Source: Clostridiales bacterium
GTDB lineage: Bacteria > Bacillota > Clostridia > Christensenellales > Pumilibacteraceae
DNA length: 23,804 bases
Reading direction: 5' to 3'
Assembly (NCBI GenBank): GCA_003533505.1
Contig: DQGD01000005.1
Span: forward strand, 1 to 23,804
Positions 15,457 through 23,804 of the stretch are shown here, piece by piece; the stretch's first letter is position 1, and each line of letters begins with the position of its first letter. The notes beneath the pieces are model-generated. The model made no database searches and was not told where the DNA came from. It was given only the letters and a program-made list of their open reading frames with translations. The translations under genes and the position numbers were made by a program.

Positions 15457-17484
15457 ATGACTAAAAAGCAAGCGTTAATCGGAAAAATTTGTTTAATCCT
15501 GTTGCTTTGCGCTTTAGCGGCGTTGTGCGCCGGCATGCTTTCTTCGCGCGTCCGCGCCGACGAGGGCGAAGTCACCGGAATTAAAATCGAAATCGATTTC
15601 GGCGACTATGACGGAAGAAACGACGGTAAAAACCTGCCGCACGGCAAAAAGGGTATGTCCTACCCGGTATTCGCGTGCACGGCGACGGATAACCTCGGCA
15701 ACGATGCCGAATCGGTGCTCGTGACCGTGGCTAACGACTCGGGGAAGCTGATACCGCAGACAAACGGCAGGTTTGCCACCGAAACCGCAGGCAAATACAC
15801 CGTAAAATACGACGCGGTCAGCGGCTCGGTGAGCGCGACCAGAACGTTGACCATCACCGTCGACGAGTACGTTGACAATATTTCTTACGACAACGGCGGA
15901 GAAAACGTACCGACGACGGGCACTACGGGCTCGGCGGTTTTTGTGCGTTTCGGGGATTTCGGCGGCGGCACGGGCGAGCTCGAGCCGTTTATGAGATTGA
16001 CTCGCGCCGACGACGAGCTCGAAATGCAGACTGCCGCCTTTGCCGCGTACTTCGTGCCCGAAAAGAGCGGCGAATACACCGTGACCTACGGCGTTACCGA
16101 CTTTGTCGGCGACGAGAAGTCCGTCGTAAAAACCGTTACCATAACCGACCCCGACGTGCCGGTTATGAACGCGGTTTCGTTGCCCGGCTCGGCAATCGAG
16201 GGAGAAACGCTGGAGTTGCCGCTGCCCGACGCGATTTTCTATCGGAACGGCAATAAGACCTATGTGCCCGTGCGCGTTACTTTCGACGGCGCCGACGTGA
16301 CGGCGGATATGAAAGTAGCCGGACTTGCGACGGGCAATCACAAGATAGAATACGTCGCGGCTAACCCTCTCGACGAGTCGAAGCAGGTAAAGCAAACTTT
16401 CGACTTCACCGTAAAAAGCAAAAGCGTGGCGGCGAACGCAAAAATTTTCGATAACTATTTTGAATTTACGAACTGCGCTGCCGATTCCGAAAACAAGAGC
16501 GAGTACGTCGTGAAGGTGACGGCAAACGCCGACAGACAACCGCTTGACGCCGCTGTGGCGTTCTCGAGAGCGTTGCCCGTCGAGTACGCGAACCTCGAGC
16601 TTAAAATGACGGCTGCGTTCGCGGCTTACGACGACGCGTACTTCGTCGTCACCGACAGCAAGAACGCGTCCGAGCAGATTAAGATAAGAATAAGCAGGCT
16701 TTCCTCGCTGGGCGCAGTGTGGCTATCCTACGACGAAGCGACGCAGTCGATAATTAACCGCGACGGCGGCGCGACTTTGGCTAAAATCGACAGTTACTCG
16801 GACAAAACGAAATTCAACGGCTTCGGCAGCGGCAGAGTGTACGTTTCCTTCGAGCTCAAGGGAGTGGTAAAGGACGTCGCCCTTTCGCTCACAAAGGTGG
16901 GTTCGAGCGCGGTAACCACGGGCTCTATCGACTTTACGCCGCCGTCGTTCGTCACCAATCCCGATTACCGCTCGGTTTACGTCACCAACATCGGTCACAA
17001 GGTTTATCTGCCCGAAATGCGCGCGTTCGACCTTCTGGACAAGAACGTCACCGTTACGCTCACCGTCCGCAAGCCCGACGGCACACTGTTGTTCGAGGGG
17101 CAGGGCGGCTACGAGCTCGACGTCACCGAGAGCGGCGAGTACGGCGTGGAATACACCGCGCGCGACGCCTCCTCCAATATAAGGAAGCTTGTTTCCGGCG
17201 TTTCCGTCGTCGACCTCGAATCGCCCGTCATCAAGGTTTCGGGCGTCAAAGCGACCGTCAAGGTAGGCGATGAAATCACGCTGCCCAAGGCGGAGATAAC
17301 CGACAACGACACCGCAGCCGACAAAATACTCGGCTATGTATATGTGCTCAGCGGCAACAATCGCAAGGAGCTCGTCGGCGAGACCTACAAATTCGAAACG
17401 GCAGGCGAGTACAAAATACGCTACGTCGCCTACGACGCCAACCAGAACTACACCGTAGTCGAGTTTACGGTAATCTGCAAATAG
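15457..17484 (+). CDS. Secreted multi-domain Ig-like protein
   Basis: 675 residues with an N-terminal signal peptide (hydrophobic IGKICLILLLCALAALCAG, cleavage likely after RVRA, residue about 34) and no lipobox, LPXTG or C-terminal membrane anchor. The body is all-beta. Ig-like modules lie at about 35-130, 140-235 (each ending in GKYTVKYDAV or GEYTVTYGVTDFVGD) and 235-325. A beta-sandwich region (about 330-490) could bind carbohydrate. Two further modules (about 490-590 and 590-675) have DLLDKN, ESGEYGVEYTARDAS and AGEYKIRYVAYDANQNYTV, typical of cadherin/HYR-like bacterial repeats. The role is probably surface adhesion or glycan binding. The ribosome site is AGGAG at 15446. Being in the ABC operon suggests it helps capture the substrate. 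No named family is certain. Confidence 0.8.
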   Translation: MTKKQALIGKICLILLLCALAALCAGMLSSRVRADEGEVTGIKIEIDFGDYDGRNDGKNLPHGKKGMSYPVFACTATDNLGNDAESVLVTVANDSGKLIPQTNGRFATETAGKYTVKYDAVSGSVSATRTLTITVDEYVDNISYDNGGENVPTTGTTGSAVFVRFGDFGGGTGELEPFMRLTRADDELEMQTAAFAAYFVPEKSGEYTVTYGVTDFVGDEKSVVKTVTITDPDVPVMNAVSLPGSAIEGETLELPLPDAIFYRNGNKTYVPVRVTFDGADVTADMKVAGLATGNHKIEYVAANPLDESKQVKQTFDFTVKSKSVAANAKIFDNYFEFTNCAADSENKSEYVVKVTANADRQPLDAAVAFSRALPVEYANLELKMTAAFAAYDDAYFVVTDSKNASEQIKIRISRLSSLGAVWLSYDEATQSIINRDGGATLAKIDSYSDKTKFNGFGSGRVYVSFELKGVVKDVALSLTKVGSSAVTTGSIDFTPPSFVTNPDYRSVYVTNIGHKVYLPEMRAFDLLDKNVTVTLTVRKPDGTLLFEGQGGYELDVTESGEYGVEYTARDASSNIRKLVSGVSVVDLESPVIKVSGVKATVKVGDEITLPKAEITDNDTAADKILGYVYVLSGNNRKELVGETYKFETAGEYKIRYVAYDANQNYTVVEFTVICK

Positions 17485-17496
17485 GAGGGCGAGCAG

Positions 17497-19824
17497 ATGA
17501 ACAAGCTGAAAAGAACACTGGCTATTCTCTTATGCTTCGTCACGGCGTTCGGCGCGTTTTCCGCCTGCGCCAAAAAGCCCGACAACGAAGAGAATAATGA
17601 CGCTAAACTTATCGGCAACGAGCCGATTACCGTCGACGATACCGACGTTTATCTCGTAAACGGCGGCAAATCGGACTACAAAATCGTAGTGAGTGCCGAC
17701 GCCACGCGCATTGAAAAGCACGCCGCGGAGGAGCTGAAAAGCTTTATCGAAAAGTCCACTGCGGTAAAACTCCCGATAACCGACGACAAGGAAGTGTCGC
17801 ACGACAATAACGCACACTACATTTCCGTGGGCTCGACCAAGCTCCTCGCAGCCGAAACAGATATCAAAGTCGACTATGAAGAACTCGGCGAGAACGGCGT
17901 AATCGTGAAAACGCAGGGCAACTGCGTGTACGTCACGGGCGCGACCGAAAACGGAACGCTGTTTGCGGTATACAGATTTTTGCATTACCAGGTAGGCTAC
18001 GAAGCGTATGCTTACGATTGCGTGAAAGTCGACTATTTTAAGTCGCTGAAACTTAAAAACTTCGATTACAAGCACGTCCCGTCGCTGGGGCTTACCACCG
18101 CCGAGGACGGCGAGCTCTCGGGAGAGGGCAAGGTCAAGGAAGCCTCGAGAATGCTTATATACGCTTCCGAGAACGGCGGCTACGATATGAACGGCAACCT
18201 CTACAACGGACTTTGGTGTCATACGACCAACTTTCTCATAACCGCCGACTACGATCAGCCGCGCGTTAAAGCCGCGCAGAACGCCGAGTACGAAGCCAAA
18301 CTCGCGCCGTATCTCGATATGCTGCTCAGCGACTACGGTTACGTTCGCGAGAACGATACGGTCATGCCGCAGTACGTCAAGAAAACCGAGAACGGCGAGC
18401 CGGTACTCGACGAGAACGGCAAATTTGTCTACGAAACCGACGGAAGCGGAAATTATATACTAGCTACCGACGAGAGCGGCAAGCCGCTGTCCAACGTGTA
18501 CTTTATGAAAGGCTTTGACAGGGGAACCGCCACGCTGTTCACTTCGTCCAAAGGCAGCAAAGACAAGGTCGATATAAAGTCCGATACGGAAGGTTATGAC
18601 GACTACGTCAAGGGCTGGAACGCGGCTTACGAAAGCGGCAATTATCACGTCGGCTCCGAGTGGCAGAAGAAAGTCAAGTCTATAAGATTGTGGAACAACG
18701 GTCAGGCGTGCTACACGAAGCCCGAAACGCTGGAACTCGCGGCGCAGACGTTAGAAAACAAGTATATCAACACCGCTACCGGACCTTACCTTATGGTGGG
18801 CATCACCGACGGCAAGGGCTCGTGCGACTGCGAGGACTGCAAAGCCGCGATGAATACCTACGGTAATGCCGCCGGCGTGCAGATGGTTTTCATGAACAAG
18901 CTGGCGAATAAGCTCGAGGAGTACATGAAAGCGAACGGCATCGAGAAACAGATTACGCTTGTGGCGTTTGCCTACTACGCGTTCCGCGAGCCGCCCGTAA
19001 AACTCGTAAACGGCGAATATACGCCCGTTCACCCGGACGTAGTGCCGAAGAACGACGGGCAGGTGAGAATAGGCATTATGTACACGCCTATCGAGGCTTG
19101 CTACACTCACCCCATCACCGACGAAACCGAAACATGCGAAAAGAACGCGACTATCGCCGCGGAAATGAAAGCGTGGGCTTCGCTGACGACAAACCTTATG
19201 ATGTACTCCTACGGCACGAACTTCCAGGCGTACAAGTACCACTTCAACAACTGGTCGCACATAGGCGATTCGATAAGATTCTACGAGAAACTCGGGCTTA
19301 AGTACTACTTCGAACAGGCTTGCGCCCAGAACGGCATTTCTCCGATGTCGTCGATGCGCGCCTACGTTCGCAGTAAGCTCGCCTGGAACGCCGCCTATGA
19401 TACTCAAGCGCTTATCGACGAATTCATCGAGCACTACTACGGCGACGGAGCGGAGGGCGTAAAGCAGTACTTCGACGCGGTCATGGAGAACTTCGAGCGA
19501 ATCTACACGCTCGCCGAAACCGAGGATCAGGACATTTATTACAGCAGAATAATGAGCGCGGATTATTGGACGCGTCCGCTGCTGTTACAGCTCGAGAGCT
19601 ATCTCGAAAAAGCCGACTACGCTGTTGACCTCGGCTCGTCGGGCGATAAGGACGTTTACAAGGAAAGAATTTTCAGAGAGTATTTTCTTCTCAAGGACAA
19701 CGAGTACACGATGTATTCGGCGTACCTCGGCAGCGACGAGTACGCAGCGCTCGAGGAACTCGTGATGTACGGCAGAGAAAAATATAACGCTTATAACAGC
19801 GCGGAGAAGACGCAAAATGGCTAA
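17497..19824 (+). CDS. DUF4838-type lipoprotein, likely glycan-active
   Basis: 775 residues. The signal peptide ends in the lipobox FSAC (Cys24), so it is anchored outside the cell. Residues about 55-190 look like the N-terminal domain seen before alpha-glucuronidase and other glycosidase barrels (IVVSADATRIEKHAAEELKS, HYISVGSTKLL, ENGTLFAVYRFLHYQVG). The large central part resembles DUF4838, a domain found in polysaccharide utilisation loci. It includes the cysteine motif CDCEDC (Cys443, Cys445, Cys448), VAFAYYAFREPPVKL and the closing FIEHYYGDGAEGVKQYFD. Enzyme activity is unproved. A glycosidase or glycan-binding role is inferred from the fold pattern and from the operon. AGGAGG (17483-17488) fixes the ATG at 17497. 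The stop overlaps the next gene start. Confidence 0.78.
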   Translation: MNKLKRTLAILLCFVTAFGAFSACAKKPDNEENNDAKLIGNEPITVDDTDVYLVNGGKSDYKIVVSADATRIEKHAAEELKSFIEKSTAVKLPITDDKEVSHDNNAHYISVGSTKLLAAETDIKVDYEELGENGVIVKTQGNCVYVTGATENGTLFAVYRFLHYQVGYEAYAYDCVKVDYFKSLKLKNFDYKHVPSLGLTTAEDGELSGEGKVKEASRMLIYASENGGYDMNGNLYNGLWCHTTNFLITADYDQPRVKAAQNAEYEAKLAPYLDMLLSDYGYVRENDTVMPQYVKKTENGEPVLDENGKFVYETDGSGNYILATDESGKPLSNVYFMKGFDRGTATLFTSSKGSKDKVDIKSDTEGYDDYVKGWNAAYESGNYHVGSEWQKKVKSIRLWNNGQACYTKPETLELAAQTLENKYINTATGPYLMVGITDGKGSCDCEDCKAAMNTYGNAAGVQMVFMNKLANKLEEYMKANGIEKQITLVAFAYYAFREPPVKLVNGEYTPVHPDVVPKNDGQVRIGIMYTPIEACYTHPITDETETCEKNATIAAEMKAWASLTTNLMMYSYGTNFQAYKYHFNNWSHIGDSIRFYEKLGLKYYFEQACAQNGISPMSSMRAYVRSKLAWNAAYDTQALIDEFIEHYYGDGAEGVKQYFDAVMENFERIYTLAETEDQDIYYSRIMSADYWTRPLLLQLESYLEKADYAVDLGSSGDKDVYKERIFREYFLLKDNEYTMYSAYLGSDEYAALEELVMYGREKYNAYNSAEKTQNG

Positions 19825-20425
19825 GACGAAGAGAATTATCGGTTTTATAGTCGCGGTTATCGCGCTTGCGAGCGCGTGCTTATTGTCCGCGTGCTCCAAA
19901 AAGGAAGACAAGAACAAGACGACGGAGTACAGTTTCAATATCGGAAAGTCCTCCGTATCGTTGGAGGTGGGCGACAGCGAAAAGCTGGAGTGCCGCTACG
20001 GTGACAGCAAAATAATCTTCACCAGCTCCGACGCGAGCGTGGCGACGGTGACGGAGGACGGCACCGTTACAGCCGTTTCCGAGGGCACGGCTTACGTCAC
20101 GGCGAGCGCCGAGGGCGTAGAGGGCGCGAGTAAAATTTGCAAGGTTACGGTAACGAAAAGCGTTTATGCGGTTTCGCTCGACCGTAGCGGAGCAATCGAG
20201 GCGCTTCGCGGCGCCGCGCTCGAATTTAACGCGACCGTGTACAAAAACGGCGAAACGACCGCGCTCGCCGCAAGTTTCTCCGTCAGCCCCGACGGTTGCA
20301 CGGTGAATGAGAGCGGCAACACCGCGAGGATAACTTTCGCGGCTGCCGGCACATACACGGTTACCGCCGCTTACGGCGGCGCGACGGCTTCCGTCACAGT
20401 GACGGTAGTCGACAGCTTGACCTGA
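19817..20425 (+). CDS. Small lipoprotein with a Big2 Ig-like domain
   Basis: 202 residues. The signal peptide ends LLSAC with Cys26 as the lipid site. One bacterial Ig-like type 2 domain (about 40-112) shows the hallmark SSDASVATVTEDGTVTAVSE followed by GTAYVTASAEG. A second, weaker Ig-like module (about 115-200) ends GTYTVTAAYGG. It starts eight bases inside the end of the DUF4838 gene, so the two are translationally coupled. It probably acts as a surface spacer or adhesin. Its first half resembles the start of the next, much larger protein, suggesting they arose by duplication. Confidence 0.8.
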   Translation: MAKTKRIIGFIVAVIALASACLLSACSKKEDKNKTTEYSFNIGKSSVSLEVGDSEKLECRYGDSKIIFTSSDASVATVTEDGTVTAVSEGTAYVTASAEGVEGASKICKVTVTKSVYAVSLDRSGAIEALRGAALEFNATVYKNGETTALAASFSVSPDGCTVNESGNTARITFAAAGTYTVTAAYGGATASVTVTVVDSLT

Positions 20426-20439
20426 GAAAAGGAGGGCGT

Positions 20440-23400
20440 ATGAAAAGATTCTGGTTATTCGTTCTCACGGCGCTGTGCTGCATGGCGTTGGCGGCATGCT
20501 CGGGCGGCAAGAAGCAGGACGACGAGACAAAAAGCGAAAGCGTTTATCTTATCGACAAGGAAATCACCGTGTATGTGGGCGGAACCTATAAATTCGCCCC
20601 CACCGGCGCGGAAGCCTTTACCTATGCCTCCGACGACGAAAGCGTCGCGACGGTGTCTGCCGACGGCGTGCTCACGGGCGTATCCGAGGGCACCGCGTTT
20701 ATCGACGTGACCGCAGGCGAGAGCACGGTCACATGCAGAGCGGACGTCATAAAGGAAGATAACTATATCCGTCTGGGCGCGGCGACCCGTTACGTCATCG
20801 CAGGCGGCGATGTCACGATTAAAGCCGAAACGGTAAGAAACGGCGCGGTAACCGACGAAAAGGTAGAGTTTACCGCCGACAAGACCACGGGGATTACCCT
20901 CGCGGCGGTGAGTAACAACGAGGTTACGGCAACGGTAGCCGAGACGGGCAGTTATGTAATCACGGCGAAGAGCGGCAATCTCGTCGCGCAGTGCACCGTA
21001 AAGGCAGTGGGCGCGGACGCGAGCGTGCTCGCAAAGCCGACGCTCAAAGTCGAGGGTTGCGCTACGCTGAAATGGGAGCCCGTCGAGGGTGCGAGCGGCT
21101 ATGCCGTCACGATAAACGGCGGAGAGGAAACGGTTACGAGCGAAACCTCGTTCGACGTAAGCTCCGTCACCGACGGTTTGAAATTCGGCGAAAGCGCGGT
21201 GTTCGCGGTCAAAGCGCTCGCAGGCGCGGACGACTTCGAGCACATCGAGAGTATGCCGGCGAGAATGGCGTTCGCGCACGACTATAAGGAAAAGGTTGTG
21301 ACCGAACACACCTGCGTGCAGTCGGGCGTATCGGACTTCGGGTGTGCGACCTGCGGCAAGAAGTATACCGACGAAAATCGCCTCGACGATCACGTTTATA
21401 CGGACAAAGAAACGCCTGACGGCACGGGCGCATGCCTCGTGTGCGGCTTTCAGAGAACGAAAAAGGTCAATTACAAGTACGACGAGCATAATGACTGCTA
21501 TTTTGTGGCGGGAGTGGACGGCGGCTACAATTCCGAGGACCTCTATATTCTCGCCAAGTACAACGACGGTACGCCCGAACACGGCGAAAAGCCCGTCAGA
21601 TATATAGGCTTCGGCGCATTCAAAAACAACAAAATCATAGTGCGCGCATTCTTACCGAAGAGCATGACGGAGTTTACCGATAAAGACCCGGCGTTCGTTC
21701 GCCGTAACGGCGCGAGTCTGAACGACGTGGAGGGCATGGGCGGCAAGTCCAGTCCGCTCCGCGGCTCGGTATTCGAGGCTTGCGAAAATCTGGAATTCGT
21801 GTCGATGCCCGGCGTATATACGCTGCCGGCGGTAGCCGAGAGCAGTTACACGCACTGGAACTTCCGCGATTGCTACAACCTTACCGCCGTAATCGTTCCC
21901 GAGGGCTTTAATAACCGCGGCGCGGGCTTTATGCGCTGGATCAACACGCCCGCCAAAGCCGCGAACAAAACCGATATTTACGTTATCGGCGACAGCGTCG
22001 GCGCAATTTGCGACGCGGCGAACTACCCGATCGGCAACGACATCGGCTTCGGTAACAACACGCTCCTTAGCGGCGACGTGCTGACTTACGACGAAAATGC
22101 CACGACCGAAACGTGCTTCAAGTGGCGCTACGCCGACGATAAGCACGACGAGGTCGTCAGCGGCGGCAAGCACGAATTCAACGGCAAAAACGTGTGCCGT
22201 AAGTGCGGCGCGAGAAACGATTACGGCGTGGTATACGGCTATGACAAAGATTTCGTAAACGCCGACGGAAGCACGGGCGCGTATTATGTAGGGGATAACA
22301 AGAACCTCGCCGAATCCGAAGTCACGATCGTGGACGTATACGACGACGGCATTAACGGCGAAAAGCCCGTTAAGTTCGTCCGTAACCGCGCGTTCGAGGG
22401 CAACAAATTCCTTAAGAAAATCACGCTTCCCGCTAGTGTAACCCGTCTTGACGGACTTGCGTTCAGCGAGTGCGCGAACCTCGAGTACGTCGAAATGCCC
22501 GGAGTTGCCGATCTCAATTACAGAGATATAGCGAACGAAGGCATTTACGAAAACGCCGGTTATATCGCTTCTGATAACAACTTCCTCGAGTGCGCGAAAC
22601 TCAAAACGGTCGTGGTAAGCCCGATTTTCGAGATCAACTGCGGACAGTTCAAGACGAGAAACGGCAGCGGTTTGCCGTGTGTGGAACTTTACTCCGCAGG
22701 CACTTACACCGAAAGCAAAATCAATATTATCGAGCGCGCCGCGAACGACCTTTTCACCGGCAATATTTACTACTTCGGCGAACTTAACAGATGCCGGAGA
22801 TGGACCAAGGACGGCGGCGAAATAGTTCACAGCGACGCGGCGCATAATTACGCTCATGGCGAGTGCGTTATTTGCGGCGCAAAGGACGACAAGGGCGTTG
22901 CGTACAAGTACGAAAGCGGCGCGTATTACGTCGGCGGCTATACCGGCGACGGAGAAATCGTCGAAATCGCGGAAACGTGGAACGACGGCGACAACGGCGA
23001 ACACGCGGTGACTTACGTCGCGAAAAAAGCGTTTGAAAACCAAAAGAAGATTAAACGCGTGATTATGCCGTCTATAACCGACCTCGGCGGACAGGTATTC
23101 TGGGGCTGCGAAAACCTCGAATACGTCGATATGCGCGGAGTGACTTACATTTCCTACGCGAATAAAGACGGGGACGGTAATGCGAAACGCCCCGACGGCT
23201 CGGTTGAATCCAACAACAACTTCCGTTTCTGCAACAACCTTGCCACCGTTATCGTGGGCAACGGTTACTCGTCCGAAACCGGTCAGTTCAATTCCGACCG
23301 TATCCACGGCGTAGTCAACCTCTACGTTTACGGCACGAGTACCGTCACCACGCACCCGGACGACAATATTCTCACCGGCAAGATTTTTTACCTCGGTGAC

Positions 23401-23804
23401 GGAGAGAAGTGTTTCACATGGAAATTCGACGATAGCGGAAACGTGAAAGCTGGACCTTCCGAACATAACTTCGTCGACGGCAAGTGTTCCGCGTGCGGAA
23501 TCTACCTCGTGAATTACGCTTATGACAGCGCTTCGCAAACCTATTACGTTACCGGCGTTGCGAGCGGAATTACCGAAGAAACGATCACGATCGCAAGCAC
23601 TTATAACGACGGCGACAACGGCGAACACGCGGTGACTTACGTCGCGAGAAAAGCGTTTGAAAACAAAACGACGATTAAACGCGTGATTATGCCGTCTATA
23701 ACCGACCTCGGCGGACAGGTATTCTGGGGCTGCGAAAACCTCGAATACGTCGATATGCGCAGCGTGACTTATATCAAGTATAATCAGCCGGGCAGACCGG
23801 ACGG
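20440..23804 (+). CDS. Very long BspA-like lipoprotein with Big2, Fn3-like and LRR_5 repeats (3' end outside window)
   Basis: At least 1121 codons, open to the window edge. AAAAGGAGGG (20427-20436) sets the ATG at 20440. The signal peptide ends ALAAC (Cys20). Domains in order: a Big2 module (SDDESVATVSADGVLTGVSE, about 35-105), an Ig-like part, an Fn3-like module (LKWEPVEGASGYAVTI, about 205-270), a cysteine region (CVQSG...CATCG, CLVCG, about 290-335), then four leucine-rich (LRR_5, BspA-like) blocks. Each block has a pattern such as YVAKKAFENQKKIKRVIMP or ENLEFVSMPGVYTL. Blocks 2-4 are each preceded by a hinge H-x(5-6)-C-x-x-C-G. Such proteins of gut and oral bacteria mediate adhesion; the ligand here is unknown. 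Confidence 0.88.
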   Translation, partial: MKRFWLFVLTALCCMALAACSGGKKQDDETKSESVYLIDKEITVYVGGTYKFAPTGAEAFTYASDDESVATVSADGVLTGVSEGTAFIDVTAGESTVTCRADVIKEDNYIRLGAATRYVIAGGDVTIKAETVRNGAVTDEKVEFTADKTTGITLAAVSNNEVTATVAETGSYVITAKSGNLVAQCTVKAVGADASVLAKPTLKVEGCATLKWEPVEGASGYAVTINGGEETVTSETSFDVSSVTDGLKFGESAVFAVKALAGADDFEHIESMPARMAFAHDYKEKVVTEHTCVQSGVSDFGCATCGKKYTDENRLDDHVYTDKETPDGTGACLVCGFQRTKKVNYKYDEHNDCYFVAGVDGGYNSEDLYILAKYNDGTPEHGEKPVRYIGFGAFKNNKIIVRAFLPKSMTEFTDKDPAFVRRNGASLNDVEGMGGKSSPLRGSVFEACENLEFVSMPGVYTLPAVAESSYTHWNFRDCYNLTAVIVPEGFNNRGAGFMRWINTPAKAANKTDIYVIGDSVGAICDAANYPIGNDIGFGNNTLLSGDVLTYDENATTETCFKWRYADDKHDEVVSGGKHEFNGKNVCRKCGARNDYGVVYGYDKDFVNADGSTGAYYVGDNKNLAESEVTIVDVYDDGINGEKPVKFVRNRAFEGNKFLKKITLPASVTRLDGLAFSECANLEYVEMPGVADLNYRDIANEGIYENAGYIASDNNFLECAKLKTVVVSPIFEINCGQFKTRNGSGLPCVELYSAGTYTESKINIIERAANDLFTGNIYYFGELNRCRRWTKDGGEIVHSDAAHNYAHGECVICGAKDDKGVAYKYESGAYYVGGYTGDGEIVEIAETWNDGDNGEHAVTYVAKKAFENQKKIKRVIMPSITDLGGQVFWGCENLEYVDMRGVTYISYANKDGDGNAKRPDGSVESNNNFRFCNNLATVIVGNGYSSETGQFNSDRIHGVVNLYVYGTSTVTTHPDDNILTGKIFYLGDGEKCFTWKFDDSGNVKAGPSEHNFVDGKCSACGIYLVNYAYDSASQTYYVTGVASGITEETITIASTYNDGDNGEHAVTYVARKAFENKTTIKRVIMPSITDLGGQVFWGCENLEYVDMRSVTYIKYNQPGRPD
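22981..23148 (+). repeat. Intragenic direct repeat, copy A
   Basis: These 168 bases recur at 23605-23772 with 7 mismatches, and the central 87 bases (23050-23136) are identical. The period is 624 bases, exactly 208 codons, so the frame is kept. It encodes one LRR_5 unit of the lipoprotein. Confidence 0.9.
23605..23772 (+). repeat. Intragenic direct repeat, copy B
   Basis: The second copy of the 168-base unit. Differences cluster at three adjacent codons (Q-K-K in copy A, K-T-T in copy B), one Lys/Arg change and the codons just after the identical core. Confidence 0.9.

Noticed and set aside
15514..16539. Minus-strand open frame of 341 codons opposite the Ig-like protein
   Set aside because: Same shadow effect; low-complexity, Arg/His-rich product with no domain.
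21652..23628. Minus-strand open frame of 658 codons opposite the LRR lipoprotein
   Set aside because: Long only because the sense gene avoids the codons that would give stops on the other strand. The sense frame has a signal peptide, known repeats and a strong ribosome site.
22171..23804. Repeated units considered as a CRISPR array
   Set aside because: Repeats are long, in-frame, imperfect and coding, with a period of about 620 bases; no short repeat-spacer pattern occurs anywhere in the window.

Overview
The window looks like chromosomal DNA of an uncultured low-to-mid GC Gram-positive bacterium of the Clostridia type (inference). The grounds are sigma-A style promoters with 17-base spacers, strong AGGAGG ribosome sites, lipoprotein signals with lipobox cysteines, large serine recombinases of the Clostridia mobile-element kind and a tRNA-Ser with encoded CCA. 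No rRNA or universal marker gene is present, so the rank cannot be narrowed further from the sequence.

Region 1 (1-3901) is visibly more AT-rich and is the end of an integrated mobile element. It has a 5'-truncated large serine recombinase, a promoter with a 10+10 inverted repeat, a small ribbon-helix-helix-like protein, one or two tiny ORFs and a second, complete large serine recombinase. The second recombinase ORF runs into the 3' end of a tRNA-Ser(GGA) gene on the minus strand and stops inside it. This tRNA is the likely integration site.

Region 2 (3990-6828) is a two-gene operon leading away from the tRNA: a double GNAT acetyltransferase, then a protein with an N-terminal TIR domain and a C-terminal methyltransferase-like domain whose SAM loop looks degenerate. 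It ends at a good intrinsic terminator. This pair is the best candidate here for an undescribed (possibly defence or stress) module. Region 3 (6829-8421) is a MATE-family exporter with its own terminator.

Region 4 (8504-23804) concerns carbohydrates. It has a cytoplasmic GH78-type alpha-L-rhamnosidase, a convergent overlapping AraC-type regulator that appears to be leaderless, and a long rightward gene run. The run comprises a sugar-binding lipoprotein, two ABC permeases (no ATPase), a secreted Ig-like protein, a DUF4838-type lipoprotein, a small Big2 lipoprotein and a very long Big2/Fn3/LRR_5 (BspA-like) lipoprotein that leaves the window still open. A likely reading is that surface proteins bind or trim a plant or host glycan, the ABC importer brings in the product, an ATPase encoded elsewhere powers it, the rhamnosidase works inside, and the AraC protein controls the set.
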